64,000 nt of DNA from Bacillus sp. ZZV12-4809 (GCF_009849585.1 NZ_VCRN01000002.1:248001-312000); one strand, 5' to 3'. Shown: positions 17,371 to 28,185, numbered from the stretch's first letter. Numbers and translations: made by a program. Notes: a model not told the origin generated them from the sequence alone.

Positions 17371-18096
17371 ATGAGCAGCCCAAAATTCAAACGCGTGGTC
17401 TTGAAATTAAGTGGAGAAGCTTTAGCAGGAGAGCAAGGCTTCGGAATTAATCCTTCAGTGATTAAATCAATTGCTGAACAGGTTAAGGATCTGGCTGAAC
17501 TAGGTGTTGAAGTTGCTGTTGTTGTCGGCGGCGGAAACATCTGGAGGGGTAAGATCGGAGAAGAAATGGGTATGGACAGAGCAAACGCCGACTATATGGG
17601 CATGCTTGCAACCGTCATGAACTCATTGGCATTACAGGATAGCCTTGAGAATCTTGGAGTGGAGACAAGGGTTCAAACCTCAATTGAGATGAGACAGGTT
17701 GCTGAACCGTACATCCGCAGAAGAGCCATCCGCCATCTTGAGAAAAAGCGGGTTGTAATCTTTGCTGCAGGAACCGGAAATCCTTACTTCTCTACTGATA
17801 CTACAGCAGCATTGCGAGCAGCAGAAATTGAAGCAGAAGTAATTCTTATGGCGAAAAACAATGTGGATGGCGTCTATTCGGCTGATCCACGCGTTGATAA
17901 AAACGCAAAAAAATATGATGAACTTTCCTATCTTGATGTATTGAAAGAAGGATTGGCTGTAATGGATTCTACAGCATCTTCTTTATGCATGGATAACAAT
18001 ATTCCATTAATAGTCTTTTCAATCATGGAAAAAGGCAATATTAATCGCGCCGTAATGGGTGAAACAATCGGAACAATCGTTAGGGGGAAAAAATAA
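17371..18096 (+). CDS. pyrH: UMP kinase
   Basis: UMP kinase makes UDP from UMP and ATP in pyrimidine nucleotide synthesis. The ATG at 17371 ([18 protein letters not shown]) is preceded by GGAGG; an in-frame ATG at 17359 overlaps that site and is rejected. The 241-residue amino-acid-kinase fold shows [37 protein letters not shown] (nucleotide site) and [12 protein letters not shown]. Length is normal. Its TAA overlaps the ATG of frr by one base (TAATG), so the two are translationally coupled. Confidence 0.97.
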   Translation: MSSPKFKRVVLKLSGEALAGEQGFGINPSVIKSIAEQVKDLAELGVEVAVVVGGGNIWRGKIGEEMGMDRANADYMGMLATVMNSLALQDSLENLGVETRVQTSIEMRQVAEPYIRRRAIRHLEKKRVVIFAAGTGNPYFSTDTTAALRAAEIEAEVILMAKNNVDGVYSADPRVDKNAKKYDELSYLDVLKEGLAVMDSTASSLCMDNNIPLIVFSIMEKGNINRAVMGETIGTIVRGKK

Positions 18097-18653
18097 TGCC
18101 AAAACAAGTTATTGCAGATGCAAAAGAAAGAATGACTAAAGCAATTTCAGCTTATACGAGAGAGCTTGCGAGCATCCGTGCAGGTAAAGCCAATGCTTCT
18201 TTGCTTGATCGCATCACTGTTGATTACTATGGTGCGCCGACACCTGTTAACCAGCTTGCCGGGGTATCTGCTCCTGAAGCACGCCTTTTAGTCATAACTC
18301 CTTATGACAAATCAATTTTGGGCGAAATTGAAAAGGCCATCCTGAAATCTGATATCGGCTTAAACCCCTCAAATGACGGAAGTGTAATCAGACTTGCTAT
18401 TCCACAGCTTACAGAAGAACGCCGTAAAGAGCTTGTTAAGGTGGTTAAAAAAGAATCAGAAGAAGCAAAAGTAGCCATCCGAAATGTTCGTCGCGATGCC
18501 AATGATGACCTGAAAAAACTTGAGAAAAATGGAGAAATCACTGAAGATGATCTTCGCGGTTTTTCTGATGATATTCAAAAACTTACTGATGACCACATCA
18601 GCCAGATTGACGAATTGACAAAGGAAAAAGAAAAAGAAATCCTTGCAGTCTAA
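18096..18653 (+). CDS. frr: Ribosome recycling factor
   Basis: RRF, with EF-G, splits the post-termination ribosome. The 185-residue product is the normal length. It contains the family's triple-helix bundle pattern, with [20 protein letters not shown] near residue 23, [12 protein letters not shown], and the C-terminal [20 protein letters not shown]. It starts on the pyrH stop codon (TAATG). A terminator follows directly, closing the pyrH-frr unit. Confidence 0.98.
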   Translation: MPKQVIADAKERMTKAISAYTRELASIRAGKANASLLDRITVDYYGAPTPVNQLAGVSAPEARLLVITPYDKSILGEIEKAILKSDIGLNPSNDGSVIRLAIPQLTEERRKELVKVVKKESEEAKVAIRNVRRDANDDLKKLEKNGEITEDDLRGFSDDIQKLTDDHISQIDELTKEKEKEILAV

Positions 18654-18668
18654 TTGATGCTATAGTTA

Positions 18669-18697
18669 GAACCCTCTATCAATAGGGGGTTCTTTTA
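18669..18697 (+). terminator. Intrinsic terminator after frr
   Basis: GAACCCTCTA, loop TCAA, TAGGGGGTTC, then TTTTA. A 10-bp stem with one wobble pair; closes pyrH-frr. Confidence 0.88.
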
Positions 18698-19003
18698 CTC
18701 TTTGGGAAAGCATACATAATCTGATCAGGCGTTTAGGCGTTTACTCTGCTGAAATATGCTATGAAGGCAATTTCCTGACCTGAATTAACTTCTGGCAACA
18801 TACTCTTTTATAGAGATATATTTAATTATTTTTGGTATGATATTATCATGCGGAAAGAGGCAATCATTTTACCATTAGAATAATCTCTAAAAGATACTAT
18901 GACTGAATCACAACTATCAATAAGCGGGAAAAGTCCCTTGCTAATTGAAGTTTCACACTTTGTCTTTTATCGGAGGATTAACCTATTTTAAAGGAGCAGA
19001 CTT
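18698..19003. other. Noncoding gap between frr and uppS
   Basis: About 300 AT-rich bases with no convincing gene. It holds the extended -10 promoter candidate at 18833. Two purine-rich ribosome-site-like stretches (CGGAGGATT and AAAGGAGCAG) lie just before uppS; the second is the likely site for uppS. No repeat-family copy is seen. Confidence 0.6.
18833..18841 (+). promoter_or_regulatory. Candidate extended -10 promoter for uppS-cdsA
   Basis: TG-G-TATGAT (18833-18841) is an extended -10 in a T/A-rich stretch about 160 bases before uppS. The -35 region is weak. It would drive the isoprenoid/phospholipid genes after the frr terminator. Confidence 0.4.
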
Positions 19004-19783
19004 ATGTTTGATAAAATGAAGTTATGGAAGTCCCAAAACAGTTCTTCCGATCTCCGAGAGAGAGTTAAAAAAATAAAAGAATTGCAAATTCCTGAGCATG
19101 TTGCCATCATTATGGATGGGAATGGCCGATGGGCAAAGAAGCGGGCGCTTCCAAGAGTAGCCGGCCACCATGAAGGAATGAAGGTTGTCCGAAAGATCAC
19201 CAGATTTGCAAGTGATATTGGGGTGAAGACCCTAACTTTATACGCATTCTCAACTGAGAATTGGAAAAGGCCTAAGATGGAAGTGGACTTTCTTATGAAG
19301 CTGCCAGAAGAATTTCTGGGAACTTTCCTTCCAGAACTGATAGAAGAGAATGTACAAGTAAAAATGATTGGTTATTTCGATCACCTGCCTGCCCATACGC
19401 GCAAAGCAGTTTCCAAAGCGATGGAAGAGACAAAAAATAACACCGGCCTGGTGCTGAACTTTGCACTTAATTATGGAAGCAGAGCCGAGATACTCGAAGC
19501 CGTCAAGCATGTCTTAAATGATTGCAAAAGTGGTATAATGGATGAAAATGAATTAAATGAAGAAAAATTTTCATCCTACTTAATGACGGGCGGGCTTAAG
19601 GATCCCGATCTGCTGATTCGCACAAGCGGTGAGATCAGACTAAGCAATTTTATGCTTTGGCAGCTTGCATACACAGAATTCTGGTTTACGGATGTATTAT
19701 GGCCGGATTTCAATGAAGAGCAAATGCTTGAAGCAATCGAAGTATTCCAAAGCCGCCAAAGGCGTTTTGGAGGAGTACAATAA
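19004..19783 (+). CDS. uppS: Isoprenyl transferase, undecaprenyl diphosphate synthase
   Basis: UppS adds isopentenyl units to farnesyl diphosphate to make the C55 lipid carrier for cell wall synthesis. The 259-residue product has the catalytic Asp and pocket in HVAIIMDGNGRWAKKRALPR (about residues 29-48). It continues with GVKTLTLYAFSTENWKRP, then the C-terminal DPDLLIRTSGEIRLSNFMLW and YTEFWFTDVLWPDF. Length is normal. An AAAGGAG site precedes the ATG. cdsA begins 17 bases after its stop, linking lipid carrier and phospholipid synthesis. Confidence 0.97.
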   Translation: MFDKMKLWKSQNSSSDLRERVKKIKELQIPEHVAIIMDGNGRWAKKRALPRVAGHHEGMKVVRKITRFASDIGVKTLTLYAFSTENWKRPKMEVDFLMKLPEEFLGTFLPELIEENVQVKMIGYFDHLPAHTRKAVSKAMEETKNNTGLVLNFALNYGSRAEILEAVKHVLNDCKSGIMDENELNEEKFSSYLMTGGLKDPDLLIRTSGEIRLSNFMLWQLAYTEFWFTDVLWPDFNEEQMLEAIEVFQSRQRRFGGVQ

Positions 19784-19800
19784 AGGTGTTGAACTATTGA

Positions 19801-20595
19801 ATGAAGCAGCGTATTATCACAGCAATTATTTTTGGTGCAATCCTCCTGCCAGTCATAATCTATGGGGGCATGCCAATCATTATCCTGGCATACTTGCTGG
19901 CATCCATTGCACTATATGAATTATTAAAAATGAGGAATTTAAGTTTATTCTCGATATCAGGTATTATTTCTTTACTTTTACTGTGGGTTTTCCTTCTGCC
20001 TAAAGAATATCAGTCAGTCCTGGACGACTTGAATTATACAAAAAATGAGGTAGCTCTCTTTGGGGTGCTTCTTTTCTTAACGTATACTGTAGCTACAAAA
20101 AATAAATTTACATTTGATGATGTGGCTTTTTCGATTATGTCTACTCTATACGTTGGCATTGGTTTCTACTACTTTATGGAGACCCGCTTCGCAGACCAGG
20201 GTCTGACCTATCTCTTTTTTGCATTATTCCTTATATGGGCGACAGATTCAGGTGCCTATTTTATAGGAAAAGCTATGGGAAAGAAAAAGCTTTGGCCTGA
20301 AATCAGCCCAAATAAGACTGTCGAAGGTTCACTTGGCGGTGTAGCCTGTGCGCTTCTGGTTGCAGTATTATTTATTATTTTTACAGATATTGATGAATCT
20401 CTGCTGGGGCTTTTGGTAATTACAGCCATCCTGTCCGTGTTTGGGCAAATAGGGGATTTAGTGGAATCAGCCTTAAAGCGTCATTATAATGTAAAAGACT
20501 CAGGAAATATTCTGCCTGGCCATGGGGGAATTCTGGACCGTTTTGACAGTTTGTTATTCGTCCTGCCATTGCTGCACTTTTTTCACCTGCTGTAA
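19801..20595 (+). CDS. cdsA: Phosphatidate cytidylyltransferase
   Basis: CdsA makes CDP-diacylglycerol from phosphatidate and CTP for membrane phospholipids. The 264-residue product is an integral membrane protein with about eight hydrophobic segments. It carries the CdsA signature in its C-terminal half (AKPKKLWPEISPNKTVEGS-like stretch near residue 165, then GDLVESALKRHYNVKDSGNI and PGHGGILDRFDSLLF). It starts 17 bases after uppS. An intergenic repeat separates it from dxr; the two are adjacent in B. subtilis. Confidence 0.95.
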   Translation: MKQRIITAIIFGAILLPVIIYGGMPIIILAYLLASIALYELLKMRNLSLFSISGIISLLLLWVFLLPKEYQSVLDDLNYTKNEVALFGVLLFLTYTVATKNKFTFDDVAFSIMSTLYVGIGFYYFMETRFADQGLTYLFFALFLIWATDSGAYFIGKAMGKKKLWPEISPNKTVEGSLGGVACALLVAVLFIIFTDIDESLLGLLVITAILSVFGQIGDLVESALKRHYNVKDSGNILPGHGGILDRFDSLLFVLPLLHFFHLL

Positions 20596-20640
20596 ACTTA
20601 AAGGTATAGAGCAGGACCTTTTGGACACTAGATAATTGTT

Positions 20641-20762
20641 AGGCTCCAGCGTCTGCCGCCTCAAAAGACATAAGCCGTTGCTCCAGAAAGGCAAAGATCG
20701 CTTTTCACTGATGCTTGACTTGTGCTTTTCAGGGGTGAGCGAGGCGCTTCCGCTTTTCTTAT
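20641..20762. repeat. Palindromic-family repeat between cdsA and dxr
   Basis: The best copy of the first repeat family in the window. The left end is AGGCTCCAGCGTCTGCCGCC and the right end is GAGGCGCTTCCGCTTTTCTTA. The middle contains CAGAAAGGCAAAGATCGC followed by a partly inverted arm. A short open frame over it (20636-20839) is an accident of the repeat. The right end runs straight into the dxr ribosome site AGGAGG. Confidence 0.7.
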
Positions 20763-20774
20763 TAGGAGGAGACT

Positions 20775-21917
20775 ATGAAACATATCAGTTTGATGGGGGC
20801 TACAGGGTCTATTGGTACGCAGACTCTCGATATAATTAAGGAGCACCCGGAGGAATTTAAGCTGGCAGCCATGTCTGCCGGCAGGAATATAGATCTTGCC
20901 AGGAAGATTATCTCTGACTTTCAGCCAGAACTTGTCTCACTAACAGAAAAAAGTTCTGCAGATATTCTTAAAGCGGAGTTTCCCGGCATAACATTTACAT
21001 ATGGACATGATGGTTTGGTGGAAGTCGCTGTTTACGAAAAATCAGAGGTACTGGTTAATGCTGTATTAGGCAGTGTTGGCCTTAACCCCACCATGCAGGC
21101 GATTGAGGAAAAGAAAACAATTGCCATCGCGAATAAGGAAACGCTTGTAACGGCCGGCCATCTGGTCATGGAAGCAGCAAAGCGAAATGGTGTAGCTCTC
21201 CTGCCTGTAGACAGTGAACACTCTGCAATTTTTCAATCCCTCCAGGGGGAAAAAGAAAAAAATATTGAAAGGCTCATTTTAACAGCTTCGGGAGGCAGTT
21301 TCAGAGACCGCTCCCGCAAGGAACTGGAGAATGTGACTGTTGAAGAGGCGCTTAATCATCCGAATTGGTCAATGGGAGCAAAGATCACCATCGATTCTGC
21401 CACTATGATGAATAAGGGACTTGAAGTTATTGAAGCGCATTGGCTTTTCTCCATTGATTACAGTAAAATAGATGTCCTTCTTCATAAAGAAAGCATTATC
21501 CATTCCATGGTGGAATATCATGACAGCAGTGTAATCGCACAGCTAGGCACGCCTGATATGAGAGTGCCTATACAATATGCTTTAACATATCCTGACAGGC
21601 TTCCGCTGCGGACAGCAAAACGGCTGAATCTTGCTGAGATTGGCAAGCTGCATTTTACAGAAATGGATTTTAATCGTTTTCGCTGCCTGAAATTTGCCTA
21701 TGAAGCTGGAAAAGCTGGCGGTTCAATGCCAGCCGTATTAAATGCAGCGAATGAAGCTGCTGTTGCTGCATTCCTGGATGGAAAGATAACATTCCTGCAA
21801 ATAGAAGATTTCATCGAAAGAGCACTGGACAGCCATGATATTATCTCAAATCCAAGTCTGAATGAAATTAAGGAAACAGATTTGGAAACGAGAAAATATG
21901 TCAGCTCGCTTTTATAA
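20775..21917 (+). CDS. dxr: 1-deoxy-D-xylulose 5-phosphate reductoisomerase
   Basis: Dxr converts DXP to methylerythritol phosphate with NADPH, the committed step of the MEP isoprenoid pathway that feeds UppS. The 380-residue product has the NADPH loop [14 protein letters not shown] at the N terminus and [14 protein letters not shown] with the metal and substrate residues. [20 protein letters not shown] and [22 protein letters not shown] follow. An AGGAGGA site precedes the ATG. It is followed by a repeat-bearing 228-base gap before rseP. Confidence 0.97.
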   Translation: MKHISLMGATGSIGTQTLDIIKEHPEEFKLAAMSAGRNIDLARKIISDFQPELVSLTEKSSADILKAEFPGITFTYGHDGLVEVAVYEKSEVLVNAVLGSVGLNPTMQAIEEKKTIAIANKETLVTAGHLVMEAAKRNGVALLPVDSEHSAIFQSLQGEKEKNIERLILTASGGSFRDRSRKELENVTVEEALNHPNWSMGAKITIDSATMMNKGLEVIEAHWLFSIDYSKIDVLLHKESIIHSMVEYHDSSVIAQLGTPDMRVPIQYALTYPDRLPLRTAKRLNLAEIGKLHFTEMDFNRFRCLKFAYEAGKAGGSMPAVLNAANEAAVAAFLDGKITFLQIEDFIERALDSHDIISNPSLNEIKETDLETRKYVSSLL

Positions 21918-21959
21918 GCTCGTGTTCAAGTGCTGAAGAGTGTGTAACAGAATTTAACT

Positions 21960-22089
21960 TTAGGCTGTTTTCGCAAAGTTTGCTGCTATTTGAATTATAT
22001 TTATTGAGCTGATTACAGCGAGCATCCCTTCGCTGCAAGCAACAGACGGCATTGACAAGCGAAAAAACAATTTAGACGAAAGTGCCTAA
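21960..22089. repeat. Inverted-repeat element (GGCTGTTTTCG family) between dxr and rseP
   Basis: The ends TTAGGCTGTTTTCG (21960-21973) and CGAAAGTGCCTAA (22077-22089) are imperfect inverted repeats. The left 55 bases closely resemble the left part of the element at 41662 (GGCTGTTTTCGxAAxGTTTGxTGCT, then TTATTT and CAGCG at similar spacing). The interior has a GCATCCCTTCGCTGC stretch with small dyads. It looks like a degenerate non-coding mobile or palindromic repeat. Confidence 0.6.
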
Positions 22090-22145
22090 CTTTATGCACT
22101 TACCAGCGGCATTTGAGCAACCTCTAAAAAAAAGGTGGTTAAAAC

Positions 22146-23408
22146 TTGAGTACAGTAATAGCCTTTATTATTATTTTCGGGGCACTGGTATTTTTTCATG
22201 AACTCGGACATTTAATATTTGCAAAAAGAGCAGGAATACTCTGCCGGGAATTTGCAATTGGATTCGGGCCAAAGGTGTTTTCCTTTAAAAAAGCTGAGAC
22301 AGTATACACAATTCGTCTTCTGCCAATCGGCGGGTTTGTACGTATGGCCGGTGAAGATCCTGAAATGGTGGAAATCAAGCCCGGCTATCGCATTGGCTTA
22401 ATCCTTGATAAAAATGAGGAAGTCAGCAAAATTATTTTAAACAACAAAGATAAATATCCTGATGCAAGAATTGTTGAAGTTGAAGATGCTGATACAGAGC
22501 ATGACTTAATAATAAAAGGTTATGTTGAGGGCGAAGAGGATGAGTCAATCCAAAACTTTAAAATTAGCCGTTCAGCTGTACTGGTTGAGGATGGTGCCGA
22601 AACGCTCATTGCTCCGTATGACCGTCAGTTTGCATCAAAGACCTTAGGTCAGCGAACAATGGCGATTTTTGCAGGCCCAATGATGAATTTTGTTTTGGCT
22701 TTTATCGTTTTTGTACTAATAGCCTTATTGCAGGGGATTCCAACAAATGAACCTGCCCTTGGCAAGCTGACTCCTGATGGTGCAGCATATGAAGCTGGCC
22801 TTAAGGAAGGCGATGTAGTTCAAAGTGTGGATGGAGCCGAGATATCAAGCTGGTCAGATGTAGTGGAAATCATTAGAAAGAATCCAAGTGAAGAACTGGA
22901 ATTTCTAGTGGAAAGAAACGGCCAGGAGCATACCATTTCGGTTACACCAAAGGTTCAGGATGTAGAAGGTGAAAAAATAGGAATAATTGGTGTTTATAGC
23001 CCGATGGAAAAGTCTCCATTAAAGGCAATTACCTACGGAGCCAAGGAAACCTATTTCTGGACGAAAGAAATTTTTGTTATGCTTGGCAAACTTATCACGG
23101 GCCAGTTTTCAATTGATGCATTATCAGGTCCGGTAGGTATCTATGTTTCAACAGATACTGTGGCCAAATCCGGTATTTACTATCTGATGAAATGGGCAGG
23201 AATTCTAAGTATTAATCTTGGAATAATGAACCTGCTTCCAATTCCTGCGCTTGATGGCGGAAGATTAATGTTCTTTGCAGTTGAGGCTGTAAGAGGAAAG
23301 CCAATTGACCGTCACAAAGAAGGAATGGTCCATTTTATTGGTTTTGCTCTATTAATGCTATTAATGCTGGTGGTCACTTGGAACGATATTCAGAGATTTT
23401 TCCTGTAA
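22146..23408 (+). CDS. rseP: Site-2 membrane metalloprotease RseP (RasP)
   Basis: RseP/RasP cuts anti-sigma factors and other substrates within the membrane. The 420-residue product, from a TTG start after AAAAGGTGG, has the zinc motif HELGH (VFFHELGHLIFAKRAG, about residues 18-22) in the first helix and FAGPMMNFVLAFIVFV in the second. One PDZ domain spans about residues 200-280. The LDG motif is in NLLPIPALDGGRLMFF. Length fits Bacillus RasP. A terminator and then polC follow; proS, which comes next in B. subtilis, is not here. Confidence 0.96.
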   Translation: MSTVIAFIIIFGALVFFHELGHLIFAKRAGILCREFAIGFGPKVFSFKKAETVYTIRLLPIGGFVRMAGEDPEMVEIKPGYRIGLILDKNEEVSKIILNNKDKYPDARIVEVEDADTEHDLIIKGYVEGEEDESIQNFKISRSAVLVEDGAETLIAPYDRQFASKTLGQRTMAIFAGPMMNFVLAFIVFVLIALLQGIPTNEPALGKLTPDGAAYEAGLKEGDVVQSVDGAEISSWSDVVEIIRKNPSEELEFLVERNGQEHTISVTPKVQDVEGEKIGIIGVYSPMEKSPLKAITYGAKETYFWTKEIFVMLGKLITGQFSIDALSGPVGIYVSTDTVAKSGIYYLMKWAGILSINLGIMNLLPIPALDGGRLMFFAVEAVRGKPIDRHKEGMVHFIGFALLMLLMLVVTWNDIQRFFL

Positions 23409-23463
23409 AAAGTGAATCCAGGATTACTGCATAAAAAATGTGTATGATCCTCTAAGTCAGACG

Positions 23464-23496
23464 AAAAAACGGGTTCCAAAATGGAATCCGTTTTTT
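23464..23496 (+). terminator. Intrinsic terminator after rseP
   Basis: AACGGGTTCC, loop AAAAT, GGAATCCGTT followed by TTTTT, with a complementary A run upstream. A strong terminator that may also work on the minus strand. It closes the dxr-rseP unit. Confidence 0.88.
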
Positions 23497-23517
23497 CAAT
23501 CACTACATGAAGCGATA

Positions 23518-23526
23518 TGTTATAAT
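23518..23526 (+). promoter_or_regulatory. Probable promoter of polC
   Basis: TG-T-TATAAT (23518-23526) is an extended, consensus -10 box 79 bases before the polC ATG, directly after the rseP terminator. The -35 region is weak. It gives polC its own transcription start. Confidence 0.6.
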
Positions 23527-23604
23527 TAAGTCCGTCTGTTTTTTATTGCACATAAAATTTAACTTAAAAATAGAAACCAAGATTAATGGATGGGAGAGAG
23601 AAAG

Positions 23605-26600
23605 ATGAGCGAACCTTCTAAATTTCAGCTCTTGCTCCAGCAGATGCAGCTAACTGAGGATGCCTTTGTTCAGCACTTTCATGATGCCCAGATCGAAAGG
23701 GTCATAGTCGAAAGACAGTCACGGAAATGGCACTTTTATTTTGCTTTTCCAAAGATAATGCCCTGCAGTGTATATAGCCGTTTCACAAATCAGCTTGAAA
23801 AGACATTTTCCCACATCGCAGAAGTTTCATATAGCATCTCTGTGAGAAATCAAGATTTTACTGAACAGCTTGTACTTGAATACTGGCATAACTGCATTAA
23901 AGAAATGGATGGAATGGCACCGCCGCTTTTAAAGCTACTGAATGAACAGGTTCCTTCTGTACAGGGCAACAAACTTATCATTAAAGTCCGTAATGATTTA
24001 GAAGGATTATCTATTAAGAAAAAATATGCCGGCATTATTTCAGATGTTTTCCAAGTTTTTGGCTTTCCTGCCCTAACAGTGGACACTGAAGTAGCCGCTG
24101 ATGGTTCCAATGAAGAATATGAAAAATTTATGGAAGCCAAACGCAAAGAAGATCAAGAGCGTGGTCTCCAGGCAGCAATCGAGATGCAGAAGAAAGAAGC
24201 GGAAGCTGAATCTGCAGATCACACTGCACCACAGGGGCCGCTAACAATCGGTCTTACCATTAAGGACGATGCAGATTACCGCAAATTGATTGATATTATA
24301 GATGAAGAGCGCCGAGTAGCTATTGAGGGCTACGTGTTTGCTGCTGAAACAAGAGAGCTCCGCAGCGGCCGGACACTATTAACTTTTAAAATTACGGATT
24401 ATACCAGCTCCATCCTGGTAAAAATGTTCTCCCGTGATAAAGAGGATGCCGCTCTATACCAGCATATTCAAAAAGGAATGTGGCTAAAGGTCCGAGGAAG
24501 CATTCAGAACGATACTTTTGTCCGTGACCTGGTTATGATCGGCAACGATATTAATGAAATCAAACCAATTCAAAGGCAGGATACATCGCCTGCTGACGAA
24601 AAAAGGGTTGAACTGCATCTTCATACACCAATGAGTCAAATGGATGCAGTTTCATCAGTCAGTGCACTGGTTTCCCAGGCGAAGAAATGGGGCCATAAAG
24701 CAGTCGCCATTACAGACCATGCTGTTGCCCAATCATTCCCTGAAGCCTATGGTGCCGGGAAAAAGAATGATATTAAGATTTTGTATGGAATTGAAGCAAA
24801 CCTTGTAGATGATGGTGTGCCGATTGCATATAATGATGCGCATCGCAAGCTTGCTGATGACACCTTTGTTGTATTTGATGTTGAAACAACCGGCTTATCA
24901 GCTGTATATGATACGATTATTGAACTTGCAGCAGTTAAAATTCATGATGGCGAAATCATTGACCGATTTGAATCATTTGCAAACCCTCATCACCCTTTAT
25001 CCGCAACTACCATTAATCTGACTGGAATAACTGATGATTTGGTGGAAAATGCACCGGAAGTGGAAGATGTTCTGAAGAAATTTCATGAATGGACAGGAGA
25101 TGCTATTTTAGTAGCTCATAATGCTTCTTTCGACATGGGCTTTTTGAATGTGGGCTATAAAAAGATCGGTATTGGAAAAGCGCCTAATCCTGTAATAGAT
25201 ACTCTTGAACTCGCACGTTTTTTATTTCCCGACATGAAAAACCACCGTCTGAATACCCTTGCCAAGAAATTCGATGTAGAACTCACCCAGCATCACCGTG
25301 CTATATACGATGCGGAAGCAACAGGCTATCTGCTTCTTAAGATGCTAAAAGGCGCAGAGGGAAAAGGGATCGAATATCATGATCAATTCAATGATAATAT
25401 GGGTCAGGGAAATGCTTATCAGCGTGCAAGGCCGGCCCATTGCACCCTGCTGGCACAAACGGAAGCCGGTCTGAAAAATCTTTTTAAACTCGTATCCATC
25501 TCTCATATGGAATACTTTTACAGAGTGCCGCGGATTCCCAGGTCAGTTCTTCAAAAACATCGCGAAGGAATACTGGTAGGTTCCGGATGTGATAAAGGGG
25601 AAGTTTTTGAAGGCATGATGCAGAAATCTCCAGATGAAGTAGAAGATACAGCACAATTCTATGATTATCTTGAAGTGCATCCAAAAGCCGTTTATGCACA
25701 CCTTTTAGAGCTTGAACTTGTAAGAGATGAAAAAGCGCTGGAAGAAATTATCAGCAATATTGTAAAGCTGGGGGACAAGCTTGGCTTGCCGGTAGTCGCG
25801 ACAGGCAATGTCCATTACCTGAATCCAAATGATAAAATCTATCGGAAAATCCTTGTTAATTCACAGGGCGGAGCGAATCCGCTGAATCGCCATCAGCTTC
25901 CGGATGTTCATTTCAGGACTACCAATGAAATGCTTGACGCTTTTTCATTTCTGGGCAAAGAAAAAGCGAAGGAAATTGTTGTTGAGAATACGAACAAAAT
26001 TGCTGATATGGTTGAAGAAATAAAGCCGATAAAAGATGATTTGTATACGCCAAAAATCGAAGGCGCAGATGAAGAGATGCGCAGCATGAGTTACGGAATG
26101 GCAAGAAAGATTTATGGTGATCCACTTCCTGAGATCGTGGAAGCACGCTTAGAAAAAGAACTTAAAAGTATTATTGGACATGGTTTCGCGGTTATCTATC
26201 TGATTTCTCATAAGCTGGTAAAAAAATCATTGGATGACGGCTATCTGGTTGGTTCCCGTGGTTCTGTCGGCTCATCATTTGTTGCGACGATGACCGAGAT
26301 CACGGAGGTAAACCCGCTGCCGCCGCATTACGTTTGCCCTGAATGCAAAACATCTGAGTTTTTCAATGATGGGTCAGTGGGCTCCGGCTTTGACTTGCCT
26401 GATAAAAATTGTCCTGGCTGCGGAGCTAAATATAAAAAAGATGGACATGATATTCCGTTCGAAACGTTCCTTGGTTTTAAGGGGGATAAGGTTCCCGATA
26501 TTGACTTGAATTTCTCTGGTGAATACCAGCCTAGAGCCCATAACTATACAAAGGTGCTATTCGGCGAGGATTATGTATATCGCGCAGGAACAATCGGTAC

Positions 26601-27915
26601 TGTTGCCGATAAAACGGCTTATGGCTACGTCAAAGCGTATCAGAACGATAATAATCTGCAAATAAGAGGTGCGGAAATTGACAGGCTGGCTTCCGGATGT
26701 ACAGGGGTAAAGCGAACTACCGGACAGCATCCGGGCGGTATCATTGTTGTGCCGGATTACATGGATATTTACGACTTTTCGCCAATTCAGTTCCCTGCAG
26801 ATGACAGGACATCGGAATGGAAAACAACCCATTTTGACTTCCATTCTATTCACGATAATCTGTTAAAACTTGATATACTGGGTCACGATGATCCAACCGT
26901 TATAAGGATGCTTCAGGACCTGAGCGGAATTGACCCAAAAACTATTCCCACAGATGATCCGGAAGTAATGAAAATTTTCAGCGGGCCTGAATCACTTGGT
27001 GTGACCGAAGACCAAATCATGTGTAAAACAGGAACGCTTGGCATTCCCGAATTTGGTACGCGATTTGTCCGCCAGATGCTCGAAGATACCAAGCCGACCA
27101 CTTTCTCAGAACTTGTTCAGATTTCCGGCCTTTCTCATGGTACGGATGTCTGGCTCGGAAATGCCCAGGAATTAATTCATAATAACATTTGTAATCTTAG
27201 CGAAGTAATCGGCTGCCGTGATGATATAATGGTTTATTTAATTTATCAGGGCCTCGAACCTGCTTTTGCTTTCAAAATAATGGAATCTGTCCGTAAGGGT
27301 AAAGGCCTGAGCGATGAGATGGAAGCCGAAATGAGAAAGAACGAGGTCCCTGAATGGTATATTGATTCCTGTAAAAAGATTAAATACATGTTCCCCAAAG
27401 CCCATGCGGCTGCTTATGTATTAATGGCTGTCCGGATTGCGTACTTCAAAGTGCACCATCCGCTCCTTTACTATGCAGCATATTTTACTGTCCGCGCAGA
27501 GGACTTTGACGTGGATGCAATGGTTAAAGGATCACAGGCAATACGTGCTCGAATCGAAGAAATCAATGCAAAGGGACTTGAAGCTTCAACGAAAGAAAAG
27601 AATCTTTTAACTGTAATGGAACTGGCATTGGAAATGAACGAAAGGGGCTTTAACTTCCAGAAGGTGGACTTGTACCGCTCAAGTGCAAGTGAGTTTATCA
27701 TTGAAGGCAATTCTTTGATCCCGCCGTTTAATTCCATTCCGGGTCTGGGTACAAACGCAGCATTCAATATAGTTAAAGCAAGAGAAGAAGGGGAATTCCT
27801 ATCGAAGGAAGACCTGCAGCAGCGCGGAAAAGTATCTAAGACGATAATCGAGTATCTCGATAATCATGGCTGCCTGGAATCCCTTCCGGAACAAAATCAG
27901 CTGTCCCTATTCTAA
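23605..27915 (+). CDS. polC: DNA polymerase III alpha subunit, PolC type
   Basis: PolC is the main replicative polymerase of low-GC Gram-positives and carries its own 3'-5' proofreading exonuclease. The ATG at 23605 ([13 protein letters not shown]) follows GGGAGAGAG; an in-frame ATG at 23590 overlaps that site. The 1436 residues match B. subtilis. In order: N-terminal domains, an OB fold (about 235-325), the PHP domain start ([17 protein letters not shown], about 335), an inserted DEDDh exonuclease ([12 protein letters not shown], about 423) and the PHP remainder. Then come the polymerase core with a zinc-knuckle ([10 protein letters not shown] and CPGCGAK, about 910-950) and [12 protein letters not shown], and the helix-hairpin-helix tail. 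No frameshift is seen. Confidence 0.98.
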   Translation: MSEPSKFQLLLQQMQLTEDAFVQHFHDAQIERVIVERQSRKWHFYFAFPKIMPCSVYSRFTNQLEKTFSHIAEVSYSISVRNQDFTEQLVLEYWHNCIKEMDGMAPPLLKLLNEQVPSVQGNKLIIKVRNDLEGLSIKKKYAGIISDVFQVFGFPALTVDTEVAADGSNEEYEKFMEAKRKEDQERGLQAAIEMQKKEAEAESADHTAPQGPLTIGLTIKDDADYRKLIDIIDEERRVAIEGYVFAAETRELRSGRTLLTFKITDYTSSILVKMFSRDKEDAALYQHIQKGMWLKVRGSIQNDTFVRDLVMIGNDINEIKPIQRQDTSPADEKRVELHLHTPMSQMDAVSSVSALVSQAKKWGHKAVAITDHAVAQSFPEAYGAGKKNDIKILYGIEANLVDDGVPIAYNDAHRKLADDTFVVFDVETTGLSAVYDTIIELAAVKIHDGEIIDRFESFANPHHPLSATTINLTGITDDLVENAPEVEDVLKKFHEWTGDAILVAHNASFDMGFLNVGYKKIGIGKAPNPVIDTLELARFLFPDMKNHRLNTLAKKFDVELTQHHRAIYDAEATGYLLLKMLKGAEGKGIEYHDQFNDNMGQGNAYQRARPAHCTLLAQTEAGLKNLFKLVSISHMEYFYRVPRIPRSVLQKHREGILVGSGCDKGEVFEGMMQKSPDEVEDTAQFYDYLEVHPKAVYAHLLELELVRDEKALEEIISNIVKLGDKLGLPVVATGNVHYLNPNDKIYRKILVNSQGGANPLNRHQLPDVHFRTTNEMLDAFSFLGKEKAKEIVVENTNKIADMVEEIKPIKDDLYTPKIEGADEEMRSMSYGMARKIYGDPLPEIVEARLEKELKSIIGHGFAVIYLISHKLVKKSLDDGYLVGSRGSVGSSFVATMTEITEVNPLPPHYVCPECKTSEFFNDGSVGSGFDLPDKNCPGCGAKYKKDGHDIPFETFLGFKGDKVPDIDLNFSGEYQPRAHNYTKVLFGEDYVYRAGTIGTVADKTAYGYVKAYQNDNNLQIRGAEIDRLASGCTGVKRTTGQHPGGIIVVPDYMDIYDFSPIQFPADDRTSEWKTTHFDFHSIHDNLLKLDILGHDDPTVIRMLQDLSGIDPKTIPTDDPEVMKIFSGPESLGVTEDQIMCKTGTLGIPEFGTRFVRQMLEDTKPTTFSELVQISGLSHGTDVWLGNAQELIHNNICNLSEVIGCRDDIMVYLIYQGLEPAFAFKIMESVRKGKGLSDEMEAEMRKNEVPEWYIDSCKKIKYMFPKAHAAAYVLMAVRIAYFKVHHPLLYYAAYFTVRAEDFDVDAMVKGSQAIRARIEEINAKGLEASTKEKNLLTVMELALEMNERGFNFQKVDLYRSSASEFIIEGNSLIPPFNSIPGLGTNAAFNIVKAREEGEFLSKEDLQQRGKVSKTIIEYLDNHGCLESLPEQNQLSLF

Positions 27916-27964
27916 AAAAAAGACCAGCAAAGGGTCCAAACCCTTCTGCTGACAGCTATTCCAT

Positions 27965-27993
27965 TTGCATAAAAAAATTGGTTATGGTATAGT
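27965..27993 (+). promoter_or_regulatory. Probable SigA promoter of the rimP-nusA-infB operon
   Basis: TTGCAT (27965-27970) and TATAGT (27988-27993) with a 17-base spacer, plus TGG directly before the -10. A good vegetative promoter about 190 bases before rimP. Confidence 0.7.
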
Positions 27994-28021
27994 TTTATTG
28001 GAAATACTAAGAATAACTCTC

Positions 28022-28085
28022 GCAAAAGGAAGAGTGGGGCAACCCACTCTTTCGTGTTGTGTACGGTTTTTTCCTTAGATCGGAT
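28022..28085 (+). promoter_or_regulatory. Probable rimP leader RNA
   Basis: The transcript leader holds a strong hairpin AAGAGTGGG (28030-28038) / CCCACTCTT (28043-28051) with a GGCAA-type loop, followed by TCGTGTTGTGTACGGTTTTTTCC. A conserved leader before rimP is known in Firmicutes and typically carries such a hairpin. The T run after TACGG suggests possible attenuation of the nusA-infB operon. Identity is by position and appearance. Confidence 0.55.
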
Positions 28086-28185
28086 CTATGTTAAAACTAT
28101 ATGTTAATTAAAGTTTAGCAGAGCCAATATCTAATTGATTGAATGGAAAACACGCTTTAGAATTCAGTAAAAAGGAGGGATATGA

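Noticed and set aside
20636-20839. 67-codon frame before dxr
   Set aside because: Covers the repeat and the start of dxr in another frame; no ribosome site.
27917-27955. Hairpin CAGCA-AAGGGT / ACCCTT-c-TGCTG after polC
   Set aside because: The T run needed for a + strand terminator is missing; the A run lies upstream, so it would fit only a minus-strand transcript, for which there is no gene.
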